In this document: positions 17,543-26,712 of the stretch, in pieces
Numbering within the stretch: position 1 is the first letter of the stretch
Layout: every line of letters begins with the position of its first letter
NCBI GenBank assembly: GCA_945875845.1
Contig: CAMCMB010000027.1
Location: 1 to 64,000 of the forward strand
Reading direction: 5' to 3'
DNA length: 64,000 nt
Source: Pirellula staleyi DSM 6068
GTDB lineage: Bacteria > Planctomycetota > Planctomycetia > Pirellulales > Pirellulaceae
The notes under the pieces: model-generated
What the model was told of the DNA's origin: nothing
Seen by the model: the letters and a program-made list of their open reading frames with translations, nothing else
The model's database searches: none
Program-made: the position numbers and the translations under genes

Positions 17543-19141
17543 TTAGCTCCAGGTGGCCGAAAGAGCTTCCTCCATGCTGGTGGTACCGTCGATGACCTTT
17601 GTCAGTGCATCTCCGGTCAAGCTCATGACGCCTTGCTGCCGAACCAAAAGCCGAATATCGGCTTCGTTCGCCCCGGTGGAGATGGCCTCGCACAGGGCTT
17701 CCTTGCATGAAACGATTTCAAAGATTCCGCACCGCCCGTAAAAGCCAGTGCCGCGGCACTCACTACAACCAACGGGTTCATACATTTGACTTGGCACGGG
17801 TAAGCCATATTCAGCGAACGAGTGACGTTGTTTTTCATCGAGTCCCATTTCCCGACGGCAGTTTAAGCACAATCTTCGTACAAGTCGTTGATTGATGATG
17901 CCTGCCAACCCATTTGCAACTGCTTTCGGTGTTGCACCGAAATCGCGAAGGAGTGAGATACTACTTGCCACATCGCGAGCATGCAGGGAGCTAAACACAA
18001 AGGCACCGGAATTCGCAGCTCTCAGGGCGATGGCCGCTGCTTCCATATCGCGAATCTCTCCGATGAAAATAACGTCGGGATCCATTCGCAGCAATGTTCG
18101 AAGACCACTTGTCATGGTAATGCCGTGTTTCTCGTCGACGCTCATTTGCCTCACGAATGGTACGGCGAATTCAACCGGATCTTCGATCGAAACGATGTTA
18201 CGGTTTTCTTTGCCAAAAGACTTCAACATCGAATAGACGGTCGTTGACTTACCAGATCCCGTTGGACCAGTGACCAAAACCAGCCCTTCTTGTCCTTCTA
18301 GGATTTGCTTCACCGTGGATAGGCCCTGCGATGGAAATCCCAATTGCTCCAGGGGAAAGTCGATGTTTTGTTTTGCAAATAACCTCATCGCCATCGCTTG
18401 CCCACCTGCGACCGGAGCAGTCGTCAGACGGATCTCAACATCGTTTATCACGGCGGGTAGTTCAATGCGACCTTCTTTTGCATGAAAGGGATCCGACTGG
18501 TCGACTTGGGCCAACGTCATGAATTGGTGCAAGAGTTGCTCGGCGACTCGGGAATCGAGCTTGCAATAAGGCTTTACGACGCCGTCAATTCTCAATCGAA
18601 CTTGGTATTCCTGATCGTCCGCGGGATCGATGTGAATATCGGTGGCTCGTAAGCTCATCGCTCTTGTGATCATGTCGAGCGCGGCCGAGTCTCCGGTTCT
18701 TTTTTTAAGGTAACTCGCATCCGAGGGATCCACCTCTATTTTTTCGGTCTCGTCGCGGTTCACGACGACCACTGGGCAAGTTGCGTTTTTCATGACGGCT
18801 TGGGCAACACTTCCAATCGCCAACCGCAGGATTCCTGATCTGCCACGCGTGCCGATCACAATAAAATCAATATCGTTCTTCGTGGCGAATTCGAGGATCT
18901 CTTCATGTACATTGCCGCGAAGTACGTGCCGATGAACTACCGATTGCAACTCGATGGATGGCAGCACGACCGCCTGCAGTCTCTGCAATTGATTTCGGTC
19001 CGAATCGGAATCCATCTCATCCAAAACATGAACCAAGTACAGTTCTATTTCCGAGGGTCGTCCGAGTTTATATGCCGTTTGAAGCGCCCTATCACTGTAT
19101 TCGCTGAAATCAAATGGAACTAGAATCTTGCAGATAGCCAT
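17543..19141 (-). CDS. Universal stress protein domain fused to GspE/PilB-type secretion ATPase
   Basis: Residues 1-130 are a UspA-like domain with the ATP-binding pattern G-x2-G-x9-G-S exact at Gly97, Gly100, Gly110 and Ser111. Residues ~150-532 are a type II secretion/type IV pilus ATPase: Walker A GPTGSGKST (292-300), Asp box near SIEDPVEF, Walker B region DPDVIFIGEIRD, His box SSLHARD, and a zinc-binding tetracysteine (C425, C428, C459, C462). The GspE N-terminal domain that docks to the inner-membrane complex is missing and the Usp domain takes its place. No secretin, pilin or platform gene is adjacent. The start is an ATG. Confidence 0.88.
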   Translation of the reverse strand: MAICKILVPFDFSEYSDRALQTAYKLGRPSEIELYLVHVLDEMDSDSDRNQLQRLQAVVLPSIELQSVVHRHVLRGNVHEEILEFATKNDIDFIVIGTRGRSGILRLAIGSVAQAVMKNATCPVVVVNRDETEKIEVDPSDASYLKKRTGDSAALDMITRAMSLRATDIHIDPADDQEYQVRLRIDGVVKPYCKLDSRVAEQLLHQFMTLAQVDQSDPFHAKEGRIELPAVINDVEIRLTTAPVAGGQAMAMRLFAKQNIDFPLEQLGFPSQGLSTVKQILEGQEGLVLVTGPTGSGKSTTVYSMLKSFGKENRNIVSIEDPVEFAVPFVRQMSVDEKHGITMTSGLRTLLRMDPDVIFIGEIRDMEAAAIALRAANSGAFVFSSLHARDVASSISLLRDFGATPKAVANGLAGIINQRLVRRLCLNCRREMGLDEKQRHSFAEYGLPVPSQMYEPVGCSECRGTGFYGRCGIFEIVSCKEALCEAISTGANEADIRLLVRQQGVMSLTGDALTKVIDGTTSMEEALSATWS

Positions 19142-19571
19142 AGCGAACCGTTTTCCCTTGGTTAATGTGATGAGTCAAATTGACACACTCGCCGTCCCAG
19201 TCGAGCACCTTCCGCACATCTGTCTCTTGAGTCGTCCAAGCAAGACTTCGAAAAAGAGACATTTGCGATTGGCATTCGAATTCTTCCGACGATTGCAAGT
19301 TCTGTTCCACGACAGCGGGGGTCCGTCCGCATTCAACAATGTAGAGCAGTTGTCGCTCAACTGCTTGGAACTATAAAAAATCGTCGCGTTGCCGGACGAA
19401 TCGAAGCCCTTCGAAAGTACGGTAAAACGCACAGACAGCTCGGTCCCTGCGTTTCGGAATACTGGCACTCGACCGTGTTAACAATCATTGATCCATGTCT
19501 GCTAGACTAACTGGCTGTTCGTCAGTGGCTTTCCATTCCAAATTTCTTCCATCAATCGGAAACGCAAGAAG
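19142..19571. other. Divergent intergenic region, no gene recognised
   Basis: This 430-bp region separates the divergent Usp-GspE and amidohydrolase genes and must hold both promoters. No convincing -35/-10 pair, RNA gene or repeat was seen, and the open frames inside it lack protein character. Confidence 0.4.
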
Positions 19572-20555
19572 ATGTTTACAAACCGACGCGAATTTGTGAG
19601 TGCTTCGATTGGCGCCTGCTTGGCATTACCGGTGGTGTCTTCGAAATCGGTCGGTGCCGCAATGGCACCGATTCCGATCATCGATACACATCAGCATCTC
19701 TGGGATTTAGTGCAATTCCAGCCGCCCTGGTTGGGTGATGCCGATCCTCGCATCTCAGCCAAACACGATATGGCGGACTACCTTTCGGAGACGGCTGGCC
19801 TGAATCTGGTCAAGTCCATTTACATGGAAGTCGACGTCGCACCCGAGCATCAGATTTTGGAAGCCGATTTTGTGCTGGGTTTGATTCAAAGCGGCAAAAC
19901 ACCGACCGTAGCAGCGGTCATCTCGGGACGCCCCAATTCCGCTCGTTTTGCGGAAACCATGAATCGTTATCGCAACAATTCTTTGATCAAAGGAATTCGG
20001 CAAGTCTTGCACGCTCCCACAGCGGAGAATGGATTATGCTTGCAACCCCAATTCGTCAAGTCGATGCAGCTTCTCGGGGCGATGGGTAAGAGTTTCGATC
20101 TATGCATGCGGCCAACGGAGTTAGCGGATGGTGCCACTCTGGCTCAGAAGTGCCCAGAGACTCGATTCATATTGGATCACTGCGGAAATGCAGACCCAAA
20201 GGCTTGGCTGCCTAAATCCCGGCAAACATCCGAGGCGATCCATTCGGTAGATCAATGGAAGAAAGACCTTGAAAAGGTTGCAAAGCGTCCCAACGTAGTT
20301 TGCAAGATATCGGGCATAGTGGCCCGCGCGCCAGCGGGTTGGACTTCGTCGGATCTTGCACCCGCAATTCACTTCTGCCTGGATCAATTTGGACCCGACC
20401 GCGTCATGTTCGGAGGCGACTGGCCTGTTTGCAAGCTCGGCGCCAGCTTCGCACAATGGGTCAATGCGCTAAAAGAAATCGTCGAGGGTCGACCCCTGGC
20501 GGATCAAAACAAGTTGTTTCACGATAACGCAAAAGCCTTCTATGGTCTCGGGTAA
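19572..20555 (+). CDS. Exported amidohydrolase (fuconolactonase-like)
   Basis: This is a 327-residue TIM-barrel hydrolase of the amidohydrolase-2 group (COG3618; L-fuconolactonase, 4-sulfomuconolactonase and relatives). The metal-site motif IDTHQHLWD is at ~36-44, ILDHCGNADP is at ~207, and MFGGDWPVC near the C-terminus carries the catalytic Asp. The N-terminus NRREFVSASIGACLALP looks like a Tat-type signal, suggesting export of a folded metalloenzyme. The substrate could be a sugar lactone. No pathway genes are adjacent. Confidence 0.8.
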   Translation: MFTNRREFVSASIGACLALPVVSSKSVGAAMAPIPIIDTHQHLWDLVQFQPPWLGDADPRISAKHDMADYLSETAGLNLVKSIYMEVDVAPEHQILEADFVLGLIQSGKTPTVAAVISGRPNSARFAETMNRYRNNSLIKGIRQVLHAPTAENGLCLQPQFVKSMQLLGAMGKSFDLCMRPTELADGATLAQKCPETRFILDHCGNADPKAWLPKSRQTSEAIHSVDQWKKDLEKVAKRPNVVCKISGIVARAPAGWTSSDLAPAIHFCLDQFGPDRVMFGGDWPVCKLGASFAQWVNALKEIVEGRPLADQNKLFHDNAKAFYGLG

Positions 20556-20630
20556 ACGTGACTCCCTCTCGGGCACAGGTTATCAATCCTAGCCTCTACC
20601 AAAAGATAGCGGGGCAAGCCGCCTATCGCC

Positions 20631-21200
20631 TTATTTGGCGTCCGCTTGGTCGGGAAAGAGAGTGTCGCTGATCTCTCGCAACGCTTGGATGCAAAAGCCG
20701 ATATGCGTGTCCATTTCGACACCTAACTCCCGCGCTCCTCGATCGATGTCGCCCCGACTCACTGCAGCTGCAAAATTTGGGTTCTTCAATTTTTTTTGAA
20801 CGCTCTTGTGCTCAAGACCGGCTAGTTTAGTCGGGCGAACGTGCGCACATGCCACAATAAAACCACACAACTCGTCGCATGCATACAGAGCCTTGTCCAA
20901 CAGAGATACTCTAGGGCATTCCGCTATGTAGTCGGCATGCGATAGAATCGCGTACACAACGTCTTCTGGGTAGCCTAACTGGCGAAGAATCTTGCTCCCT
21001 TCGACGGGGTGTGCGGGTGCGTCGGGCCATCTTTCGTAGTCAAAGTCGTGCAGTAACCCGACAATTCCCCACTTGTTCTCATCCTCCCCGAACTTTCGAG
21101 CGTACGATCGCATCGCACTTTCCACCGCGTACATATGCTTGCGAAGTGATATGTTCGCAACATACTCGTGCATTAAGTCTCGAGCTTGTTGGGTGTCCAA
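20631..21200 (-). CDS. HD domain hydrolase
   Basis: This is a 189-residue HD-superfamily metal-dependent phosphohydrolase of the single-domain, HDIG-like type. The motifs are LRKHMYAVE (first His), GLLHDFDYERWP (HD pair), HPVEGSKIL, ILSHADY, and the final Asp in LLDKALYACDEL. I accept the TTG start at 21200. It is preceded by AAAGGA at a normal distance, and the resulting N-terminus (ARDLMHEYVANISLRKHM) fits the family. The next ATG would trim nine residues. The substrate is unknown. Confidence 0.82.
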   Translation of the reverse strand: MDTQQARDLMHEYVANISLRKHMYAVESAMRSYARKFGEDENKWGIVGLLHDFDYERWPDAPAHPVEGSKILRQLGYPEDVVYAILSHADYIAECPRVSLLDKALYACDELCGFIVACAHVRPTKLAGLEHKSVQKKLKNPNFAAAVSRGDIDRGARELGVEMDTHIGFCIQALREISDTLFPDQADAK

Positions 21201-21417
21201 ATGCGGGTCCTTTAGCGAGTTACATGAAACAAAGTTAAGCTTCCGGTGTGGTCATCTCCGCCATTATATGACTTCCCTGGCCTTGTGAGGGGAGCAAGAT
21301 CAAAAGATGTGGGTAAAGATTAGGACCTTAAAATCGCGAATTGTTGAAGATCGCTAGGAGGCACGCAAATAGGTCCAAAGGGGGATACGCTTTGTAAAAA
21401 CATACCCCCAACTTGAA

Positions 21418-22344
21418 CTATTCATCGATGGTCTCGGGATCAATCTTGGGATAGTGACCCGTTTTTTCTTTGCCCGTCAGGGTCCAAAGGTGCAGAGTAA
21501 ATTCTTCTATGCTTTCCTCGAATTCATCCTCGTGGGTCACCTTTATTGTTTTGTCCGGCTTCCAGTCGTCCATTATAAATCGATGTGAGACGATGCGAGT
21601 CCCCGGCTTCATGTGTTCCCAAAGCAGCGGTCGCAAGCGACTGTTCAGATCGTTTCCCATGTAGAGCATTAGCACAGTGACGTCGCCAAGGTCTTCTGCA
21701 GTCAGCTTGAGCGCGTTCCCTTCTTTGATCATGATCTGGTCCTTAAGGCCTGCTATCTCGACGCTTTTCTGAGATTCTTTGACCTTATCTTGGTCGATGT
21801 CCGTCCCTTTGCCCTTCCTCGCCTTATAATCGCGAACGGCCGTGATGATCATGATCGCATCGCCGCAACCTGGGTCCATAACGGTGTCCTCCTTGCCGAT
21901 TTCTGCTAACTCGCACATGTCCCTCACAACGCTCTCGGGGGTCGGTACCCATCTGACACGGACGTCATCCTTGATCGTTTCGTCCTTCTTGGCGAGATCT
22001 AAGGTCAGTTCCTCGCCAGCCTTAACAACAACATTTCGAATACGGAAGATTTCAGTGTAATTGTTGGGGACAATCTTTGCTTCAATCTTGTACGTATACG
22101 TCGTACTGGGTTCCAGTTGCGGCGTGATGAACATTCGATCACCCTCCTTCGTTGCCGCAATATCGACCTCTTTTCCGTCCACTTTCAAAAAGGTCTTGGT
22201 CGGGAGCCCGGGGATTAGCAGCTTGATGGTCGCTGCTTGGGCTTTCTTGTCCTGCGCGCTGGCAACATTCGTAGCATGGGAAGCGAATCCAATGAAGAAG
22301 ACAGTGAAAGCGGCGAAAATAGAAAGGCGAGAAGTCAACATCAT
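21418..22344 (-). CDS. Exported TIGR03000-domain / SAM-methyltransferase fusion
   Basis: A signal peptide (residues ~1-30, ending near ASAQ) precedes a ~70-residue beta domain resembling the planctomycete TIGR03000 family (VDGKEV, GDRMFITPQLEPSTTYTYKIEAK). The C-terminal ~180 residues look like a class I SAM-dependent methyltransferase. Its motif I is DTVMDPGCGDAIMI, an acidic residue (GTDID) ends beta-2, and VLMLYMGNDLN occupies motif IV. The layout resembles DOT1-like or protein-lysine methyltransferases. Two adjacent ATGs follow a GGAG, so I start at 22344 rather than the upstream TTG. Export is at odds with cytosolic SAM. Confidence 0.72.
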   Translation of the reverse strand: MMLTSRLSIFAAFTVFFIGFASHATNVASAQDKKAQAATIKLLIPGLPTKTFLKVDGKEVDIAATKEGDRMFITPQLEPSTTYTYKIEAKIVPNNYTEIFRIRNVVVKAGEELTLDLAKKDETIKDDVRVRWVPTPESVVRDMCELAEIGKEDTVMDPGCGDAIMIITAVRDYKARKGKGTDIDQDKVKESQKSVEIAGLKDQIMIKEGNALKLTAEDLGDVTVLMLYMGNDLNSRLRPLLWEHMKPGTRIVSHRFIMDDWKPDKTIKVTHEDEFEESIEEFTLHLWTLTGKEKTGHYPKIDPETIDE

Positions 22345-22872
22345 GTATCTCCGCGTAGAGCACAAAAGGAAAGCTCATTCGAGTTGATGACAGCTCTATC
22401 GAGCTTGAAAATCAGAACGTTTGGATTCACCGCAGTCCGAGGGGGTGATGTGGGATGTAAAAAACAGGATTGCCGAGGATTTCGGTGCATGCCTTTGTTC
22501 GTGGCTCTTTTTGCCAGTCCTGGCCAGGGCATTCAGTTCAGCCGAACGCAGGTATTCAGCCCGGAGGGCTGAAGACAACCGTGCTGGGAGTATAGCCGAT
22601 TCCTGCCTACCCCTGCAATCTATTTGTCAGCCCTGCACGAGCCGTGGGAATTCATGCTGGTTGTTCTCGCTGCGAGTAGTCGAAGCTCGCAGCGTGCTTA
22701 GCTTTTGTCAGTTGAATTACATTCCATCGCCGCCGCTAACGCCTAGCTCGAAACAATTCAGATTCTGGTATTCCTCATGCGTCGACCAGCGACCATCCCC
22801 GAACGTTGCCTTGATCTTGGAGCCACGAACGCCCGTGGTCACCGATGCCGCCGGAGACCACGATTCTAAAAG
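22345..22872. other. Intergenic region with short palindrome, no gene
   Basis: It contains the hairpin TTCAGCCC-GGA-GGGCTGAA at 22555-22573. On the minus strand an open frame continues in phase past the stop of the broken four-helix-bundle gene and ends in ELGVSGGDGM; this looks like decayed or repeat-derived coding sequence. A 151-codon plus-strand frame here is Cys/Ser/Arg-rich and unconvincing. Confidence 0.4.
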
Positions 22873-23343
22873 TTAACAACGCACCGGCGGCGACTTTGAT
22901 GCACCCCTTTGTTCGTGCTTCTTCTCGTACTCGTACTCAGCATCGCGGTACTCGTACTCGTACTCGATCGATTCCTCGGAAACCGTATCAGTTCGTTGGA
23001 TCAACCGAGTTAACATCGACACGATCCGTTTCAAATTGGTTTTTCCAATCCGATTCCGTTCAGAATCGATTGCCTCGAACGATAAGAGTATATCGTGAAT
23101 TGCAGCGCATTCCAAAACCGAACCTCGAGCGATTTCGAACAACCGATTCTTGTCTTTCAGGCTTTGCTTCCCATTACCCTCGGCAATATTCAGCGGAATC
23201 GATTAGGCTGCTCACAGCCATTGATCACGAGCGTGGCGTTCCGGACCACTAAGTGATTTCGCGATTCGATAAGACGAAGCGACGTATTCGATCGCAAGTC
23301 GATACACGTCTTGTCGCTCGTGGTCGAAGATTGGCTCTGTCAT
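22873..23343 (-). pseudogene. Four-helix-bundle protein gene broken by two in-frame stops
   Basis: The product is a member of the four-helix-bundle family (TIGR02436, once called 23S rRNA intervening-sequence protein), recognised by DVYRLAIEYVASSYRIAKSL, PLNIAEGNGKQSLKDKNR, EIARGSVLECAA and RIVSMLTRLIQR. After RDQWL the frame reads stop-A-A-stop-SIPLNIAEG, where family members have R and Q. TGA and TAA replace CGA and CAA, two C-to-T changes four codons apart. There is no frameshift, and the rest is intact. The ATG start follows AAAGGA. The tail has the Glu/Tyr repeat EYEYEYRDAEYEYEKK typical of planctomycete copies. Confidence 0.82.
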
Positions 23344-23377
23344 TTGCGTCCTTTCGATTACGAGTACGTGTGCCGTT

Positions 23378-24643
23378 TCACTGAGTATGAGTACTTGGAA
23401 CGACATCTTGCCACATTACTACTTCTTTTCCCACTCTTTTGACGACTTTCACTCCGCCATCCTGTGATACGACGAAACCGATTGCATCCTCAAGGGATGA
23501 GCAGAATCGAAAGACCGACCTATGTCTTGTCCCATAAGATTCAATCGAATGATTTGTAGTCGGTTTATTGTCTGTAGTCGCAATCTTGATTGAATGCAAT
23601 GAAGGCGAGGAAGCAATCACTTCGCCCCCAAATCCCAGGAGTTGCAAACGCGAAGTAAGCAGTACCGCACCATCGACTGCAGTTAGTCCCGCGAAGAAAT
23701 CAGCCATCAAGATAAGTTGCGAGTGAATATCAGAAACCACTTCTTCGCGGGGAAACCTAGACACTGCTTCCCTTATATTTGGTTCATACTGGTGTAAGCT
23801 CGTTCTTATTGCCTTGACCCACTCGATTTGGCTCCTCCATGACTCTGTTTTCCGACGCGGATACTTGATTCGCACGCGATCAGCTAATCTTGAATCGTCA
23901 ATGCTGTATCCATGAGGCAATAGGAGCATAGAGCCTCCGTGCCCGAGGCTTCCCATTCGGTGCAGCATTCGCACAAGAAATGCGAAGTAGAGGGTGATCG
24001 TGCGAATGCTGTCAGAGGCGCATTCGGAATTTCCTTCATCCTTTAGTTCCGCACGTGCGATTTGGTGAATTTCGTCCTCTACAATCTTTAGGTGCTCGGC
24101 GATAGCACCCTTTCGAAATATATCAATCGTGGGCAGAACAATTTGACCATTCTTGAGGCGAAGTAGGGGACGATTTCCACGACAAGCGAAGATCATTCCA
24201 GGCTCATTTGCATAAACATTGAAGAGATCAGGCAGCGGAAAACCACTGAGCGCGGCACCTAAGCTCATTTGTTCATGCGTAGAACCACATGTTAGGATGC
24301 CAGGAATTTGAGCGGTGGAGCCTGGGGCTGAAGATGGGACGCAAATCATAGATACATCAGGGTCCAATGCAGATGACAGCCGACGAATCTCAGCTGGTGT
24401 AAATGGACGTGGCTCTGCAAACTCAATCCACCGTATCCGACCAGTTGATTCTGACAATTGCACTGCCCGTGTCGTTGATACAAAGGCCAAGCGAAACTCA
24501 AGCGGCCGAAGTTCCTCGCGTAACATGCCAGCACAAAACTCGGTGTCTAAAATCTCGGACAATAGTTCGTCACTTGGAAAAGGGCTTTTGTCACGCAGGT
24601 ATGGAATACTTTCCCATTCTTGTTGGACTTGTTGCAAGACCAA
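23378..24643 (-). CDS. Probable diadenylate cyclase with N-terminal sensor region (DACNV-like)
   Basis: The C-terminal ~110 residues resemble the DAC (DisA_N) nucleotidyltransferase that makes c-di-AMP from two ATP. They hold AVDGAVLLTSRL with the DGA motif at 324-326, GTRHRS at 371-376 matching the RHR(S/T) motif, and FVVSQDGGVKVV at the position of the SEE region. The N-terminal ~300 residues (FPSDELLSEILDTEFCAGML, REELRPLEFRL, EPRPFTPAEIRRLSSALDP) recall the sensor domain Pfam names DACNV. Both key motifs are kept, so activity is possible. The frame opens with TTG and a stop lies nine codons upstream, so the N-terminus is uncertain. Confidence 0.65.
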   Translation of the reverse strand: MVLQQVQQEWESIPYLRDKSPFPSDELLSEILDTEFCAGMLREELRPLEFRLAFVSTTRAVQLSESTGRIRWIEFAEPRPFTPAEIRRLSSALDPDVSMICVPSSAPGSTAQIPGILTCGSTHEQMSLGAALSGFPLPDLFNVYANEPGMIFACRGNRPLLRLKNGQIVLPTIDIFRKGAIAEHLKIVEDEIHQIARAELKDEGNSECASDSIRTITLYFAFLVRMLHRMGSLGHGGSMLLLPHGYSIDDSRLADRVRIKYPRRKTESWRSQIEWVKAIRTSLHQYEPNIREAVSRFPREEVVSDIHSQLILMADFFAGLTAVDGAVLLTSRLQLLGFGGEVIASSPSLHSIKIATTDNKPTTNHSIESYGTRHRSVFRFCSSLEDAIGFVVSQDGGVKVVKRVGKEVVMWQDVVPSTHTQ

Positions 24644-24883
24644 AAAACTGAGGCTCGAAATCGCATTCCGTTAGCCAGGTTCCAGCCCCTAATGCCTGAA
24701 TGGGTAGAACGCGAAACCCTAAGTCATCATTTACTGGATGCTGAGGGGACAAGAGCTTTCGTTTCAAATAATTGTTGAACTTGTAAAACCAACCGATATC
24801 ACCATCGATACTTTTGGTGGCAACGCATTGGAAAACCCGAGGAGCAAAAGGCGACAACCGGACGATTAGGGGCTCAGCGATCC

Positions 24884-25783
24884 TCAATGTCGTGGCAGTG
24901 TGCGAAAGGCGTTTGGAATGTACTCAATCAGGTCCGTCGCAAGCGTGCTTGGAGTCTCTAATGCTTGATGCGCAATGTCGCCTGCCAAGCCATGCAAGTG
25001 CGCACCCAATCGAGCGGCATCGAAACAGGACAAGCCTTGGCAAACAAGTGCTGCGATCATTCCAGTTAAGCAATCTCCGTTGCCCCCTGACGCCATGCTT
25101 GCGTTTCCGGTTTCGTTTTCAAACGATCGACTACCATCGGTTATATACGTTCGATGACCTTTGAGCAGGATCACCGACTTGGTGTAACCTGCAATTTCGT
25201 CGGCGATGGATTTTTGCCCCACGCGATTTTCCGCTAACACTCCACTGAGCCGTTGCCATTCACCAGGATGAGGAGTCAGGATACGATTCGTCACCTCCGA
25301 ACCGGTTTGATCACGATCGTGAGAAGAACGATCCGTTCGGAGCCGCAGCCAAGGTTCCGACTCGCTTAACGCGTTGAGAGCATCGGCGTCGAAAATAACG
25401 CTCTTCTTGAACGTTTTGAAAATAGTTTCGACGACTGCGTCTGAGTCTGCGCTTCTCCCTAATCCTGGACCGATCGCCACACACGTTGCTTTTTCAAGCG
25501 GAGTGACGAGTTGCACCAACGATGTTTTAAGCAGCCGACCAGAATCGTCGCAGGCCAATGGAACGGTCATATAGCACGGTTGGAACGACGCTACGAGGTC
25601 TAAACTCGCTTCGGGAATGGCTAAAGTCACCAAACCTGCACCGGATCGAAGGCATGCCATTCCTGAGATCGCAATTGCACCGCCCATCCCCCGCGAGCCG
25701 CCAATCAACAGTGCGTGGCCGAATGATCCTTTGTGTGATTCCGTGGGCCTAGAAAGTAGAGTCGGTAATTTTTGGTCCAACAT
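24884..25783 (-). CDS. nnrD: ADP-dependent NAD(P)H-hydrate dehydratase
   Basis: The enzyme repairs hydrated NAD(P)H using ADP; it is the C-terminal YjeF domain, with a ribokinase-like fold. The motifs are HALLIGGSRGMGGAIAISG, ACLRSGAGLVT, AIGPGLGRS, DADALN, LTPHPGEWQRL and the catalytic GGNGDCLTGMIAAL. The epimerase half (NnrE) is absent here, so this is the stand-alone form. I use the ATG at 25783, which has AGGAG immediately upstream, giving 299 residues; a TTG 16 codons earlier is also open. Confidence 0.93.
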   Translation of the reverse strand: MLDQKLPTLLSRPTESHKGSFGHALLIGGSRGMGGAIAISGMACLRSGAGLVTLAIPEASLDLVASFQPCYMTVPLACDDSGRLLKTSLVQLVTPLEKATCVAIGPGLGRSADSDAVVETIFKTFKKSVIFDADALNALSESEPWLRLRTDRSSHDRDQTGSEVTNRILTPHPGEWQRLSGVLAENRVGQKSIADEIAGYTKSVILLKGHRTYITDGSRSFENETGNASMASGGNGDCLTGMIAALVCQGLSCFDAARLGAHLHGLAGDIAHQALETPSTLATDLIEYIPNAFRTLPRH

Positions 25784-26262
25784 ATCTCCTAAATTTATAG
25801 GCGAGCGACTACGTAGTCCTAGGTTTGGCAAGTGGCCTACGCCACTTTTGGTGGAATTCTTGCTTTTTGGATTATTGCATGGTTTTTCCGTATGAATACC
25901 CGTCCAGGCTTTTCGTTTCGTAGGTCAAGTGCTTCTTGATTACGCGACTATTCGAGTTGTCGACACGTGCATGATCGCTCATGGACCATCAAGGATGGGT
26001 CGTGTCGTCTCATATATCCTTGCACAGTTCAAGGGACCTGTGGCGTCATAAGACGCCATGGGCCCATGGCTATTGCATGGTTGCATTGAGTAATCAGTGG
26101 CTCTTTGGCCGATCACTCAAAGCCGCTCGGGCTGGCCACAATCGGTAGGGCTACGTGTCTGGCGTTCATGTGCTTGCGTCTTGCTCGCTTGCTCGTACGA
26201 CGAACTCCAGTGTCAGCTGGTCTGGGTGGCTTCAGCTCAAGGTTGGCTCATTGGCTACTTGC
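25784..26262. other. Gene-free region with adjacent palindromes
   Basis: No gene was recognised. It holds the hairpin TGGCGTC-ATAA-GACGCCA (26041-26058) and, overlapping it, the perfect 16-bp palindrome GCCATGGGCCCATGGC (26055-26070). The region borders a transposase remnant. Confidence 0.45.
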
Positions 26263-26511
26263 TCATATGTTGATTTGGTGGGCCGTTTTCCGTTTGACGT
26301 TGGACCGTTTCCATGCATCCTCATTTGTCGAACAGACAATCGTCTTTCTTCCAAGTTTCGTTGCTAAATCGTGAATCCATCCAGATGGGCCACATGCCTC
26401 CATGACAACCAGATCGCTTGGGTGCTTTTTGAGGACGGTAGTCAGGTAGGTGCATTCCGTTTTCATTGATGCACAGTCTGATTGAAAACGAGCAGGAACG
26501 GGGTGTTGCAA
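26263..26511 (-). mobile_element. IS110-family transposase remnant
   Basis: An 82-codon frame contains VVMEACGPSGWIHDLATKLG, VCSTNEDAW and NVKRKT. This is the N-terminal DEDD-type region of IS110 transposases, including the conserved Glu. Homology stops after KRKT, where the catalytic DRDDALKLA segment should follow but the frame reads AHQINI and ends. The C-terminal Tnp20 domain is missing. No terminal repeats were identified. It is an inactive fragment. Confidence 0.75.
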
Positions 26512-26712
26512 CCTTGTGTTTAGGTGGCGGCGAAGCGGTTGCGATGATGACCGAGCGAGAAACCTGACCGAGCAAAGAATTCCAATCGTCCAAATTTAAC
26601 TCTATTTTTGTCTGGAATCTTCCATGGGATTGAGCAAAGAACGCTAGGAATACCACCTTACGTCACGAGGGTGGACGGATGGTTCATTTTATGGCGACGT
26701 CCAATATGGACG

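Noticed and set aside
22421-22876. 151-codon plus-strand frame between the methyltransferase and four-helix-bundle genes
   Set aside because: It is Cys/Ser/Arg-rich without structure and runs over a palindrome and antisense decayed coding sequence.
24591-24887. 98-codon frame overlapping the 5' end of the cyclase-like gene
   Set aside because: It overlaps coding sequence in another frame and has no recognisable motif; it could only matter if the cyclase N-terminus is frameshifted.
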